A DNA stretch of 64,000 nt from Shinella zoogloeoides (GTDB lineage Bacteria > Pseudomonadota > Alphaproteobacteria > Rhizobiales > Rhizobiaceae): the NCBI RefSeq assembly GCF_030733845.1, contig NZ_CP132311.1, positions 2,235,501 through 2,299,500 on the forward strand, in the 5' to 3' direction. Positions 32,404-41,591 of this stretch are shown in pieces. The first letter of the stretch is position 1; every line of letters starts with the position of its first letter. Both the position numbers and the translations under genes were made by a program. The notes beneath the pieces are model-generated. The model worked only from the letters and a program-made list of their open reading frames with translations, was not told the DNA's origin and ran no database searches.

Positions 32404-35032
32404 CGACGATCCCCCTGATTTCGGCGCGGCAGGAGCCGCAATTGGTTCCGGCATCGAGCGTCTTGCCGATAGCTTCGACACTGTGGCAGCCGCCGCGCAC
32501 CGCAGCGACGATCTGGTTGACGCCGACGGAAAAGCACGCGCAGACGGTCGCCCCGGGATCCGCCTTGTCCGCCCCCGGCCGGCCGGCGACGAGCGCGAAG
32601 CGCTTGCGCAGGTTGGCGTGGTCGGTGGTGAGCTGTGCGATCGCCCAGTTGCGGGCAACGGCGACGGGCTCGCGCGCCAGGAAGAAGGCGGCAAGCAGCC
32701 GCGGACCGTCGAAGAAGGCGAGCCTGATATCGCCGGTCTGCGCATCGGCATAGCCGAGCGGCTCCACGCCGTCGGGGATGGCGAAGGCACGGCGGCACCA
32801 GCCGGCCCAGTCCTCCTGCGGTGCGGTGAAAGCGAGCTCCAGCCGCCAGCCGCCCTCGGCCCTGGCGAGCGCCCAATAGGCCGCGTCCGGTCCGGCCGGC
32901 TTCGCCTGCGATACCGCAAAGCCGTAATGCCGCACCTTGAACGGGCGGGCCGCGACGGCGACGTTCTTCGATGCCGGCTGGCCGGAAAACCGGTCGGTCA
33001 CCGCAGGCACGACGGCATCGATGCGGGCCTTTGCGGCGAACCGGTCGTTCCAATGCATCGGCGCGAAGATGCTGCCGCGCGCCTGGCGCCCGGTAATGAG
33101 CGCCCGCACGACCGCCCGGCCCTGCGGGCTTTCGATCTCGACGAGCCCGGCATTGCCGACCCCGATCTCCATTGCGTCGCGCGGATGCAGCTCCGCGAAG
33201 GGCTCGGCGATGTGCGAGGAGAGACGCGCGCTTTTGCCGGTGCGCGTCATTGTGTGCCACTGGTCGCGGATGCGGCCGGTGTTCAGCGTGAAGGGATGAT
33301 CGGCATCGGTGCGGTTCGTTTCGGTCGGTTCCACCGCGACGAACCGGGCTTTGCCGTCCGCATGATAGAAGCCGCCATCGGCAAAGAAGCGGGTTTCGGC
33401 GCGCGCCCGCCCCGCCGGCTGCGGCCACTGGAAGGGGGCGAGCCCGTCATAGGCGTCTTCCGCAAGGCCCGCATGGGCACCGATATCGAAGTCCCGGCTG
33501 CCGGCATTCTCGAAGGCCGAGAGGGCTGCATGTTCGGAAAATATCTCCGACGGCGCGGCATAGGCGAAGTCCTCGGCAAACCCCATGCGCCGGGCGACTT
33601 CGGCAAGCTGCCACCAGTCCGCCCTCGCCTCGCCCGGCGCGTCGAGGAAGGCGCGCTGGCGGGAAATGCGGCGCTCGGAATTGGTCACCGTACCGCTCTT
33701 CTCCCCCCAGCCGAGCGAAGGCATGAGGACATGGGCGTTCCGGGTGGTATCCGTCTCCTTGAGGACGTCGGAGACGACAACGAAGGGACAGGCCCTGATC
33801 GCCGCCTCGACGGCGTCGGCATCGGGCATGGAGACGACGGGGTTCGTCGCCATGATCCACAGCGCCTTGATGCTCCCGTCCGCCACGGCGCGAAAGAGAT
33901 CGACGGCCTTCAGGCCCGGTTTCTCGGCAATGACGGGCGAACCCCAGAAGCGCCGCACACGGTCGCGATCCCCGGCATCCTCAAGCGCCATATGGGCGGC
34001 GAGCATGTTGGCGAGCCCGCCGACCTCGCGCCCGCCCATCGCATTCGGCTGGCCGGTCAGCGAGAACGGCCCCGTGCCCGGCCGGCCGATGCGGCCGGTG
34101 GCGAGGTGGCAATTGAGGATCGCATTGACCTTGTCGGTGCCCGAGGAAGACTGATTGACGCCCTGGCTGTAGCAGGTGACGACCTTTTCGGTTGTCGTGA
34201 ACAGGCGGTAGAATTCGCGAAGCTGCATGGCCGCAAGCCCGGTCCGCTCCAGCACCTCGCCGAAGGAGACGGTGCCGGCCGCCGCGAAGGCGTCGGCAAA
34301 GCCTGATGTATGCGCCGCCACGTAGTTCTGATCGACGGCATTGTTCGACACCAGATGCGAGAACAGGCCGGCGAACAGCGCCACATCCGTATCGGGACGG
34401 ATCGCCAGATGCAGGTCTGCAACATCGGCCGTCATGGTGCGGCGCGGATCGATGACGACAATTTTCATGCCCGGCCGCTTTTCCTTCGCGGCAGCAACAC
34501 GCTGGTAGAGCACGGGATGGCACCAGGCGAGGTTCGAGCCGGTGAGGATGACGAGATCCGCGAGCTCCAGGTCCTCATAAGTCCCCGGCACCGTATCCGC
34601 ACCGAAGGCGCGGCGGTGGCCGGCAACGGAGGAGGACATGCAGAGCCGCGAATTGGTGTCGATATTGGCCGAACCGAAAAACCCCTTCATCAGTTTGTTG
34701 GCGACGTAATAGTCTTCCGTCAGCAACTGGCCGGAGACATAGAAGGCAACGGAATCGGGGCCGTGCTCGGCAATCGCCGCGGCGAATTTGCCGGCGACGA
34801 GGTCGAGCGCCTCATCCCAAGAGGCCTGCCGGCCGCCGATCTCGGGGTGAAGGAGGCGGCCGTCAAGATCGATCGTCTCGGCGAGCGCCGATCCCTTCGA
34901 GCAGAGCCGGCCGTAGTTCGACGGGTGGTCCGGATCGCCCCGGACGGAGACGCCGCCGTCTTCCGCAACCGTCGCGATGACCCCGCAGCCGACGCCGCAA
35001 TAGGGGCAGGTTGTCTTGACCGCTTTCTTCAT
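32375..35032 (-). CDS. nasA: Assimilatory nitrate reductase catalytic subunit
   Basis: 885-residue molybdopterin enzyme of the cytoplasm, reducing nitrate to nitrite. Cys9, Cys12, Cys16 and Cys44 (CPYCGVGC and GRLCSKGSAL) hold a 4Fe-4S cluster. The Mo-bis-MGD domains follow (NIDTNSRLCMSSSVAGH; TGSNLAWCHPV; QGVNQSSSGTDKVNAILNCHLATG; NAMGGREVGGLANML). The C-terminal end carries an extra BFD-type 2Fe-2S module (ATVCACFSVGVNQI and GTNCGSCRAEIRGIV), as in the NasA type that takes electrons from NADH or flavoprotein partners. One base after the nirD stop; overlaps cysG. Confidence 0.95.
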   Translation of the reverse strand: MKKAVKTTCPYCGVGCGVIATVAEDGGVSVRGDPDHPSNYGRLCSKGSALAETIDLDGRLLHPEIGGRQASWDEALDLVAGKFAAAIAEHGPDSVAFYVSGQLLTEDYYVANKLMKGFFGSANIDTNSRLCMSSSVAGHRRAFGADTVPGTYEDLELADLVILTGSNLAWCHPVLYQRVAAAKEKRPGMKIVVIDPRRTMTADVADLHLAIRPDTDVALFAGLFSHLVSNNAVDQNYVAAHTSGFADAFAAAGTVSFGEVLERTGLAAMQLREFYRLFTTTEKVVTCYSQGVNQSSSGTDKVNAILNCHLATGRIGRPGTGPFSLTGQPNAMGGREVGGLANMLAAHMALEDAGDRDRVRRFWGSPVIAEKPGLKAVDLFRAVADGSIKALWIMATNPVVSMPDADAVEAAIRACPFVVVSDVLKETDTTRNAHVLMPSLGWGEKSGTVTNSERRISRQRAFLDAPGEARADWWQLAEVARRMGFAEDFAYAAPSEIFSEHAALSAFENAGSRDFDIGAHAGLAEDAYDGLAPFQWPQPAGRARAETRFFADGGFYHADGKARFVAVEPTETNRTDADHPFTLNTGRIRDQWHTMTRTGKSARLSSHIAEPFAELHPRDAMEIGVGNAGLVEIESPQGRAVVRALITGRQARGSIFAPMHWNDRFAAKARIDAVVPAVTDRFSGQPASKNVAVAARPFKVRHYGFAVSQAKPAGPDAAYWALARAEGGWRLELAFTAPQEDWAGWCRRAFAIPDGVEPLGYADAQTGDIRLAFFDGPRLLAAFFLAREPVAVARNWAIAQLTTDHANLRKRFALVAGRPGADKADPGATVCACFSVGVNQIVAAVRGGCHSVEAIGKTLDAGTNCGSCRAEIRGIVDGCLAAAAE

Positions 35033-35033
35033 C

Positions 35034-35363
35034 CTATTCGGCCGCCATCATCAGGCTTTCGAGCGCGATAAACAGCGCCCCGCCATTGTTCCTGAGCGCG
35101 ATCGTCTTCACCGAACCCTCGTCGGCGCCGAGTGCCTTGCCTGTTTCCAGCGAGATCACCCAGTTGTGCAGCGGGCATGTCACGGCCTTCGCATGGACGA
35201 TGCCCTGCGAGAGCGGCCCGCCCTTGTGGGGGCAATGATCCTCGATGGCAAAGGCCTCGTTTTCCGCGGTGCGGAACACGGCGATCTTGCCTTGCGGGGT
35301 TTTTACGCAGCGCGCGCCGCGCAGCGGAATGTCGGCGATGTTTCCGATGGCAAACCAGTTCAT
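35034..35363 (-). CDS. nirD: Nitrite reductase small subunit (Rieske-type)
   Basis: 109 residues from the ATG at 35363. The Rieske motifs CPHKGGPLSQG and CPLHNW are intact, so it should bind a 2Fe-2S cluster, unlike some NirD proteins that have lost the cysteines. Small subunit of the NADH-dependent assimilatory nitrite reductase; nirB ends 10 bases upstream. Confidence 0.92.
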   Translation of the reverse strand: MNWFAIGNIADIPLRGARCVKTPQGKIAVFRTAENEAFAIEDHCPHKGGPLSQGIVHAKAVTCPLHNWVISLETGKALGADEGSVKTIALRNNGGALFIALESLMMAAE

Positions 35364-35373
35364 GTTCGACCTC

Positions 35374-37824
35374 CTATTCCGCCGCTTCCGGGTAGCCGAT
35401 GGTCGCCATCGGCCTGAATTCATGCTTGTCCTTGCCGGAGACGCGCTCCGACCACGGATCGACCTGGGCGAATTTCTGGGAGAAGACGAAGCGCTCGTAA
35501 TAGGCCTTGCGCCTTGCCGCATCGCCCATGATCTGCCGGCGGATCTCGTCGAGGCCGATGCGCTTTGCCCATTTGTAGATGCGCTCGAGATAACGCGCCT
35601 GCTCGCGATACATCTGCGTCAGCGCCACGATATGCTCCAGCGCCTCGTCCTCTGTCCTCACGAGGCCGAGCACCTCCGTGCCCTTGATATCGAGGCCCGC
35701 CGCCCCGGCGAAATGGATCTCGAAACCCGAGTCGACGCAGACGACGCCGATGTCCTTGCAGGTCGCTTCCGCGCAGTTTCGCGGACAGCCGGAGACGGCC
35801 ATCTTCAGCTTGGCCGGCGTCCAGGAACCCCACATGAACTTTTCGATACGGATGCCGAGGCCGGTGGAATCCTGCGTGCCGAAGCGGCACCAGTCGGAGC
35901 CGACGCAGGTTTTCACCGTGCGCAGGCCCTTCGCGTATGCCTGCCCGGAGATGAAGCCGGCCTTGCCGAGATCCGCCCAGACGGCGGGCAGGTCCTCCTT
36001 CTCGATGCCGAGCAGGTCGATGCGCTGGCCGCCCGTCACCTTCACCAGGGGTATTTCGAACTTGTCAACGACATCGGCGATGGCGCGCAGTTCACCGGCA
36101 TTGGTGACGCCGCCCCACATGCGCGGCACGACCGAATAGGTGCCGTCCTTCTGGATGTTGGCGTGCACGCGTTCATTGATGAAGCGGGACTGGTAGTCGT
36201 CGGCATATTCGTCCGGCCAGTCGCAGACGAGGTAATAGTTGAGCGCCGGTCGGCATTTGGCGCAGCCGCAGGAGGTCTTCCATTCCAGTTCCTGCATGAC
36301 GGCCGGAATGGTCTTGAGCCCCTTCGCTTTGATCAGGCGGCGCACGTCGTCGTGGCCGAGATCGGTGCAGCCGCACATCGGCTGCACGGCGGCGGGATTG
36401 TAGCTGTCGCCGAGCGTCAGCGTCATCAATTGTTCGACGAGGCCGGTGCAGGAGCCGCAGGAGGCCGACGCCTTGGTATGGGCGCGCACGTCGTCGAGCG
36501 ACGTCAGGCCCTTTTCCGTGATGGTCGACACGATCCGGCCCTTGCAGACGCCGTTGCAGCCGCAGATTTCCGCATCATCCGGCAAGGCTGCAACGGCCGC
36601 CATAGGGTCCAGCGGAGCGCCCCCCTGATAGGCCTGGCCGAAGATCAGCGTCTCGCGCATCTCGGAAATGTCGGTCGCCTTCTTCTTCAGGTCGTTGAAC
36701 CAGGCGCCGTCGGAGGTCTCGCCATAGAGCACCGTCCCGATGATGCGGTTCTCCTTCAGTACCAGCCGCTTGTAGACACCTGCAGAGGCGTCGCGCAGCA
36801 CGATCTCCTCACGGTCGTCGCCATCGGCGAAATCGCCGAGCGAGAACAGTTCGATGCCGGTGACCTTCAGCTTGGTCGGCGTGTCCGAATGCTTGAAGGC
36901 GGCGCCCGGCTCGCCGGCAAGATGCGAGGCCGCGACGCGTGCCATCTCGTAGAGCGGCGCGACGAGGCCATAGACCATGCCGCCCACCTCCGCGCATTCG
37001 CCGAGTGCCATGATGCTGCCGTCTGAGGTCTGCATGCCGTCATCGACGACGATGCCGCGATTGACCGCCAGACCGGCTTCCTTTGCCAGCCCGACGCTCG
37101 GGCGGATGCCGACGGCCATGACGACAAGCGTCGCCGGTATGACGCGCCCGTCGTCCAGCTCGATGCCCTCGACCTTGCCGTTGCCGATAATGGCCTTGGT
37201 GTTCGCCTTGCAGATGATCTTGATGCCGCGCCCTTCCAGCTCCTTCTGCAGGAGATAGCCGGCGGCCGGATCGAGCTGGCGGTCCATCAGGGTGGGCATG
37301 ACGTGGAGCACCGTCACATCCATGCCGCGGCCGGCAAGGCCGGCAGCCGCCTCGAGACCGAGCAGGCCGCCGCCGATGACCACGGCCTTTTCGCGCGACT
37401 GCGCGGCAAGCAGCATGGCCTGCACGTCGTCGAGGTCGCGATAGGTGATGACGCCGCGCATGTCATGGCCGGGCACGGGCAGGATGAAGGGCACGGAGCC
37501 GGTGGCGATGACCAGCCTGTCGTAGCTTTCCGTCACGCCATGGTCGGAGGTGACCGTCCTGGCATCGCAATCGATGGCCACGATGCGGTGGCCCTTGTAG
37601 AGCGTGATGCCGTGCTTGATGTACCAGCCGTCGCCGTGAATGATGATTTCTTCGTAGTCCTTCTCGCCCGATAGCACCGGCGAGAGCATGATGCGGTCGT
37701 AGTTGACGCGCGGCTCGGCGTTGAAGATGGTCACCTCGTAGCGGCCGGGCGCCTTTTCGAGAAGATGCTCCAGCATGCGCCCCGGCGCCATGCCATTGCC
37801 GATGATGACGAGTTTCTCGGTCAT
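35374..37824 (-). CDS. nirB: Nitrite reductase (NADH) large subunit
   Basis: 816 residues, about the usual length. The N-terminal FAD/NAD domain begins KLVIIGNGMAPGRMLEHLLE and has the second dinucleotide fold KAVVIGGGLLGLEAAAGL. BFD-like 2Fe-2S cysteines follow (EICGCNGVCKGRI; ASCGSCTGLVEQL). The C-terminal siroheme/4Fe-4S half has TCVGSDWCRFG and VSGCPRNCAEATCKDIG. Reduces nitrite to ammonium in the cytoplasm with six electrons. Co-transcribed between nrtP (15 bases upstream) and nirD. Confidence 0.95.
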   Translation of the reverse strand: MTEKLVIIGNGMAPGRMLEHLLEKAPGRYEVTIFNAEPRVNYDRIMLSPVLSGEKDYEEIIIHGDGWYIKHGITLYKGHRIVAIDCDARTVTSDHGVTESYDRLVIATGSVPFILPVPGHDMRGVITYRDLDDVQAMLLAAQSREKAVVIGGGLLGLEAAAGLAGRGMDVTVLHVMPTLMDRQLDPAAGYLLQKELEGRGIKIICKANTKAIIGNGKVEGIELDDGRVIPATLVVMAVGIRPSVGLAKEAGLAVNRGIVVDDGMQTSDGSIMALGECAEVGGMVYGLVAPLYEMARVAASHLAGEPGAAFKHSDTPTKLKVTGIELFSLGDFADGDDREEIVLRDASAGVYKRLVLKENRIIGTVLYGETSDGAWFNDLKKKATDISEMRETLIFGQAYQGGAPLDPMAAVAALPDDAEICGCNGVCKGRIVSTITEKGLTSLDDVRAHTKASASCGSCTGLVEQLMTLTLGDSYNPAAVQPMCGCTDLGHDDVRRLIKAKGLKTIPAVMQELEWKTSCGCAKCRPALNYYLVCDWPDEYADDYQSRFINERVHANIQKDGTYSVVPRMWGGVTNAGELRAIADVVDKFEIPLVKVTGGQRIDLLGIEKEDLPAVWADLGKAGFISGQAYAKGLRTVKTCVGSDWCRFGTQDSTGLGIRIEKFMWGSWTPAKLKMAVSGCPRNCAEATCKDIGVVCVDSGFEIHFAGAAGLDIKGTEVLGLVRTEDEALEHIVALTQMYREQARYLERIYKWAKRIGLDEIRRQIMGDAARRKAYYERFVFSQKFAQVDPWSERVSGKDKHEFRPMATIGYPEAAE

Positions 37825-37839
37825 GGTGTTTCCTTGCGA

Positions 37840-39066
37840 TTATGCGGCGACGGCGGAGACGGAGGGACGATCCATCTGGCGGATGGAGAGGTGCATCCAG
37901 ATCAGCGAGACGGCGACGACGGCGAAGAGAAGCAGGAAGCAGCTCGACCAGAGGCCGGTCGCATCCTTGAGGAGGCCGAAGGCGATGGGCAGGACGAAGC
38001 CGCCGAGCCCGCCGACCATGCCGACGACACCACCGACCGCGCCGACGCTATCGGGATAGTAGGCCGGGATGTGCTTGTAGACGGCGGCCTTGCCGAGGCT
38101 CATGACGAAGCCGAGCACGAAGACGATGACGATGAAGACGGCGGGCGTGACGCCTGACGGCAGCGACAGGATCAGCGTCGCCACGGCCGAGACGGCGAAC
38201 ATGCAGTACATGACGGAGCGCGCGCCCTTGCGGTCCGAAAGCATGCCGCCGAGCGCCCGGAAAATGCTGCCGGGAATGGAATAGGCGGCAGCGACCATGC
38301 CGGCGGTCGCGATGTCGAAACCGTAGACGCCGACGAGGTAGCGAGGCAGCCAGAGCGACAGCGCGACGAAGCCGCCGAAGGCGAAGAAATAGTAGAGCGA
38401 GAAGCGCCAGACCTGTGCCTTCTTCAGCGGCGCGAATTCCTCGCGCAGGCTGCGCTTCGGCGCCTTGCCGTCGCGGCGGCTCTGGAAAGCCGGATCGTCG
38501 CTGGTGGTGAACCAGAAGAGACAGGCGGTGAAGATCAGCGCCGCCGCCCAGATTTCCGCGACCATCTGCCAGCCGGCAGCGACGAGGACGAAGGGCGCGA
38601 CGAATTTCGTGAGTGCGGCGCCGACATTGCCCGCACCGAAGATGCCGAGCACCGTGCCCTGCTTTTCCGCGGGAAAGAACGGCGAGATATAGGCGACGCC
38701 GACGGCAAAGGATCCACCGGCAAGCCCCACGCCGAGACCGGCAAGCAGCATCTGCGGGAAGGTGGTGGCGTGCGACAGCAGAAGCGTCGAAAACGCCGCG
38801 GCCAGCATTGTCAGCGTGTAGACGAGTCGGCCGCCGAAGCGCGGCGTCCAGACGCCCAGAAGGATGCGCACCAGTGAACCGGTGAGGATCGGCGTTCCGA
38901 CGAGCAGGCCGAACTCGGCCTCCGACAGGCCGAGGTCCTCCTTGATGCGGATGCCGATGATCGCGAAGATCGTCCAGACGGCGAAACAGATGGTGAAGGC
39001 GAAGGTGGACATCCACAGGGCAACGGCTGGTGCGTGCGGGGATGAGGGCTGCTTGATCTCAGACAT
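37840..39066 (-). CDS. nrtP: Nitrate/nitrite MFS transporter (NarK/NrtP type)
   Basis: 408 residues from the ATG at 39066, which follows GGAGAAG; the reading frame extends to 39252 through the leader but without a ribosome site. Twelve predicted helices, with nitrate-signature-like Gly-rich stretches (LLAGLGVGLAGGSFAVGVAYISPFFP; GIFGAGNVGAALTKF; GVVGMVGGLGGFVLPIAFG). First structural gene behind the NasT-responsive leader, so it and the nirBD-nasA-cysG genes are switched together by nitrate. Confidence 0.9.
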   Translation of the reverse strand: MSEIKQPSSPHAPAVALWMSTFAFTICFAVWTIFAIIGIRIKEDLGLSEAEFGLLVGTPILTGSLVRILLGVWTPRFGGRLVYTLTMLAAAFSTLLLSHATTFPQMLLAGLGVGLAGGSFAVGVAYISPFFPAEKQGTVLGIFGAGNVGAALTKFVAPFVLVAAGWQMVAEIWAAALIFTACLFWFTTSDDPAFQSRRDGKAPKRSLREEFAPLKKAQVWRFSLYYFFAFGGFVALSLWLPRYLVGVYGFDIATAGMVAAAYSIPGSIFRALGGMLSDRKGARSVMYCMFAVSAVATLILSLPSGVTPAVFIVIVFVLGFVMSLGKAAVYKHIPAYYPDSVGAVGGVVGMVGGLGGFVLPIAFGLLKDATGLWSSCFLLLFAVVAVSLIWMHLSIRQMDRPSVSAVAA

Positions 39067-39113
39067 GGCTTCTCCGAGGCCCGACAAGGTCGTGCCGCTC
39101 CATCTTGGGGGTG

Positions 39114-39215
39114 AAAAACAAAAAGCCGCTGGCCAGGTACACGCGGCACGAAAGACCGTGGCGCGCAGAATCCTGATCAGCGGCTTTGCTGGTGAGACGC
39201 CCGCCATTGGACGCC
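39114..39215 (-). promoter_or_regulatory. NasT-responsive attenuator: two ANTAR hairpins overlapping an intrinsic terminator
   Basis: Read on the minus strand. Hairpin P1 (39215-39196) is GGCGTCC-AATGGC-GGGCGTC, a 7-bp stem with two G-T wobbles. Hairpin P2 (39191-39178) is CAGC-AAAGCC-GCTG. Both have six-base loops with A at position 1 and G at position 4, the known signature recognised by ANTAR proteins such as NasT and NasR. The 3' part of P2 is also the 5' arm of a terminator: AAAGCCGCTG (39187-39178) pairs with CAGCGGCTTT (39131-39122), followed by T5GT5. NasT binding to P1-P2 would stop the terminator forming. The cognate nasS/nasT genes lie directly upstream. Confidence 0.88.
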
Positions 39216-39247
39216 GATATCGTGGCCCGAAGGCCTGAACCTTAAAA

Positions 39248-39263
39248 AGCAATCGGCGTGCCA
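39248..39263 (-). promoter_or_regulatory. Sigma-54 promoter TGGCACG-N4-TTGCT of the nitrate operon
   Basis: On the minus strand TGGCACG (39263-39257), four bases, then TTGCT (39252-39248) match the RpoN consensus exactly, including the GG-N10-GC spacing. Transcription should begin near 39237, about 20 bases before the first ANTAR hairpin. Points to control by NtrC (nitrogen limitation) on top of nitrate control by NasST. Confidence 0.85.
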
Positions 39264-39303
39264 GTTTCGCAAGCCATTGATTTTAAATGAATAGAATTAG
39301 CTA

Positions 39304-39365
39304 TTGGTGCAAGATGCCGCGACTGCCGCCGCTGGCCTGTGCAATGTAAAGCCATTTTTTGTGCA
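39304..39365. promoter_or_regulatory. Three TGCAC half-sites, candidate NtrC enhancers
   Basis: TTGGTGCA (39304-39311), TGTGCA (39338-39343) and TGTGCA (39360-39365) lie 40-110 bases upstream of the sigma-54 promoter. NtrC binds TGCAC-N7-GTGCA type palindromes; only half-sites are seen here. Confidence 0.4.
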
Positions 39366-39391
39366 GTGCGTATAAATTAAGCGGCGCTTCT

Positions 39392-40606
39392 TCAGCCGGC
39401 GGATTGCGAGGCGATATAGGCATCGACATCATCAGGATCGAAGCGCCCGCCATCGAAGAAACCGTCCGGCCCGAGCGTCAGGGCGCCGGAAGAGCCAACC
39501 GGCGTTGCTACAGTCAGCGCGCCCTCGACCTTGGCGCTGGCCGAAGGCATGGCGATCCCGAGATCCTTTAACGCGGCGCGGTAGATGTCCGGCCGATAGG
39601 TTTCCGCCGCAATGCGCTGGCGCTCCGCCGTATGCTCGATCTGCCGCCAGCGGACCATCTGCGTGTAGAACCAGAGGGCATGGCTTTTCCAGGGGAAGGT
39701 CGCGGCCTTGGCGTTCGGCACGAAGAAATCCGCGACAGCCCGCACCACAGCGCCGCCGACCGGCAGGTTGCCGGTGAGTGCCGGCAGGAAGAGTTCGGCA
39801 TCGCGCCCGACATAGGCCGGCTTTGCCAGAAGCGCGGCAAGCGCTGCGTGGTTCTCAGGCCGGGCGCACCAGAGCGAAGCCTGGTGCAGGGCGACGAGCA
39901 GCGCGGCCATCGCCTGCGGATTGGCCCTGCCCCACGCCGCGTTTACGCCGAGCACCTTTTCGGGGCTGGAACGCCAGATCGCCGCCTTGACGGTGGCCAG
40001 ATGCGCGCCGCGGCGAAGCACGCCGAAGGTGTTCCAGGGCTCGCCCGCGCAGTAGCCGTCGATGACGCCCTCAGCAAGCGCGTCGCCCATGTCCGGCGGC
40101 GGCAGGACGACGATCTCGATATCGCGATCCGGGTCGATGCCGCTGGCCGCCAGCCAGTAGCGCAGCTCGTAATTGTGCCCGGAATATGGATGCACAACGC
40201 CGAAACGCAGCGGCCTGCCCCTTCGCGCGGCGGTGACCTTGCGGAGCGCCGCACCGTTCACCCGCGCGTCGAGGTCCGCCGTGGCGCCATGCTCGGCCAT
40301 CGCCCGCCAGAGCGCAGGTGAGACGGTCACGGCATTGCCGCCAAGCCCGAGCGCCATTGGCACGATCATCTCCGGCGCCGGGACGTTGAGGCCGAGATTG
40401 CAGGCGATCGGCATGGGGCCGAGGATATGCGCGACGTCGACATGCCGGACGGCAAGCCGATCGCGTATGCTCGCCCAGGAGCGCTCGCGCAGCAGCGTAA
40501 GGTCGATCCCCTGCTCCTCGGCAAAGCCCATTTCGCGCGCAACGACGAGGAGCGCGCTGTCGAGCAGCGGCACGAAACCGGCGGTGATGGCGTGGCGCGT
40601 CGTCAT
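39392..40606 (-). CDS. nasS: Nitrate sensor NasS (NrtA-like, cytoplasmic)
   Basis: 404 residues. Homologous to the NrtA nitrate-binding protein (GFVPLLDSALLVVAREMGFAEEQGIDLTL; HPYSGHNYELRYWLAASGID; GYCAGEPWNTFGVLRRGAHLAT; ALWFYTQMVRW) but lacking any signal peptide, which distinguishes the sensor NasS. Without nitrate it holds NasT inactive; nitrate releases NasT. Its ATG overlaps the nasT stop by four bases. Confidence 0.9.
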   Translation of the reverse strand: MTTRHAITAGFVPLLDSALLVVAREMGFAEEQGIDLTLLRERSWASIRDRLAVRHVDVAHILGPMPIACNLGLNVPAPEMIVPMALGLGGNAVTVSPALWRAMAEHGATADLDARVNGAALRKVTAARRGRPLRFGVVHPYSGHNYELRYWLAASGIDPDRDIEIVVLPPPDMGDALAEGVIDGYCAGEPWNTFGVLRRGAHLATVKAAIWRSSPEKVLGVNAAWGRANPQAMAALLVALHQASLWCARPENHAALAALLAKPAYVGRDAELFLPALTGNLPVGGAVVRAVADFFVPNAKAATFPWKSHALWFYTQMVRWRQIEHTAERQRIAAETYRPDIYRAALKDLGIAMPSASAKVEGALTVATPVGSSGALTLGPDGFFDGGRFDPDDVDAYIASQSAG

Positions 40607-41205
40607 TCCGTTCCTCCGGGATCGAGCAGACTGGCCGCCGTGACGAGGCTCTGGGCGATGTCTGCGATCTTGCGGTTCTGGTTCATCGCCGTGCGGCGCA
40701 GCAGCGCATAGGCCTCTTCCTCCGAGAGCCCGCGCGAGCGCATCAGCAGCCCCTTGGCGCGGTCGATGACCTTGCGGTTCTCCAGTTCGCCGCGCGTCTC
40801 CTCCAGTTCGCGGTTCAGGCGGGAAAAGGCGTTGAAGCGGCTGATCGCCATTTTCAGGATCGGCCGCACCCGCTCCTGCTTCAGACCATCGACGATATAG
40901 GCCGATACGCCCGCCTCCACGGCCGCCTCGATGGACGCCTCGTCGGACTTGTCGACGAACATGGCGATGGGGCGCCTTACCGCGCGCGAAAGCTGGAACA
41001 TGCTTTCCAGCATGTCGCGGTTGGGATTTTCCAGATCGATGACGATGACATCGGGATTGAGGTCGGCGATGCGCCGCGCCAGGCCGTGCATGACGTCGAT
41101 GACCGTGACCTGGTCATAGCCGGCATCCCGCAACCCCTCCTCGATGATGGCGGCGCGGATGCGGTTCTCGTCGATAACCAGTACGTTCAGTCCGCTCGGT
41201 TTCAT
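40603..41205 (-). CDS. nasT: ANTAR-domain antiterminator NasT
   Basis: 200 residues: an N-terminal response-regulator fold (LNVLVIDENRIRAAIIEEGL; NPDVIVIDLENPNRDMLESM; about 1-122) and a C-terminal ANTAR domain (ELENRKVIDRAKGLLMRSRGLSEEEAYALLRRTAMNQNRKIADIAQSLV; about 140-190). It binds the twin hairpins in the nrtP leader and prevents termination. First gene of the nasTS pair; no leader hairpins were found ahead of it. Confidence 0.93.
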   Translation of the reverse strand: MKPSGLNVLVIDENRIRAAIIEEGLRDAGYDQVTVIDVMHGLARRIADLNPDVIVIDLENPNRDMLESMFQLSRAVRRPIAMFVDKSDEASIEAAVEAGVSAYIVDGLKQERVRPILKMAISRFNAFSRLNRELEETRGELENRKVIDRAKGLLMRSRGLSEEEAYALLRRTAMNQNRKIADIAQSLVTAASLLDPGGTE

Positions 41206-41310
41206 CTCAATATCGCAATGATACCGCGCCGCCGGATTGCTGCGTCGTCATTTTGCAATGCAGCATGAAGCCGGCAAAATCAAGCATGGAGGAAGGCTGC
41301 GGACAAATCG

Positions 41311-41520
41311 ACACGCGCGTCGAAGAACAACCTGCGTCGTGTGCAGGAATCGGCGGTGTTCTTCGAGTTGCCAGCCGAACGCATCGAGCAGTCCTGCCGC
41401 GAGCACCTCGCCATTCTCGACGCGGTGGACAATGGTGATCTCGACTGAGCGCAAGCCTTGTTGCGCCAGCATCTGAAGCAGGCCTGGGAATTCGGCGCGG
41501 CTACGGATGGGCGCGGCTAA
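41311..41520 (+). pseudogene. C-terminal remnant of a GntR/FCD regulator
   Basis: In one plus-strand frame 41311-41520 reads KNNLRRVQESAVFFELPAER, then REHLAILDAVDNGDLD, an in-frame TGA at 41446, and AQALLRQHLKQAWEFG to a TAA. EHLAILDA...GD is typical of the last helices of FCD domains. The HTH half is absent and the stop is internal, so this is a relic. It occupies most of the gap between nasT and the small membrane peptide gene. Confidence 0.6.
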
Positions 41521-41591
41521 CACCACGCCTGACTTAAACGATCACTCCGGCAACGCGCCCTGAAGTCAATCCATCCCGCGAGGATGAACGC

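Noticed and set aside
32279..34306. 675-codon plus-strand frame over nasA
   Set aside because: Shadow of the nitrate reductase gene.
41248..41526. 92-codon minus-strand frame downstream of nasT
   Set aside because: Opposite the GntR/FCD relic, which explains its protein-like composition.
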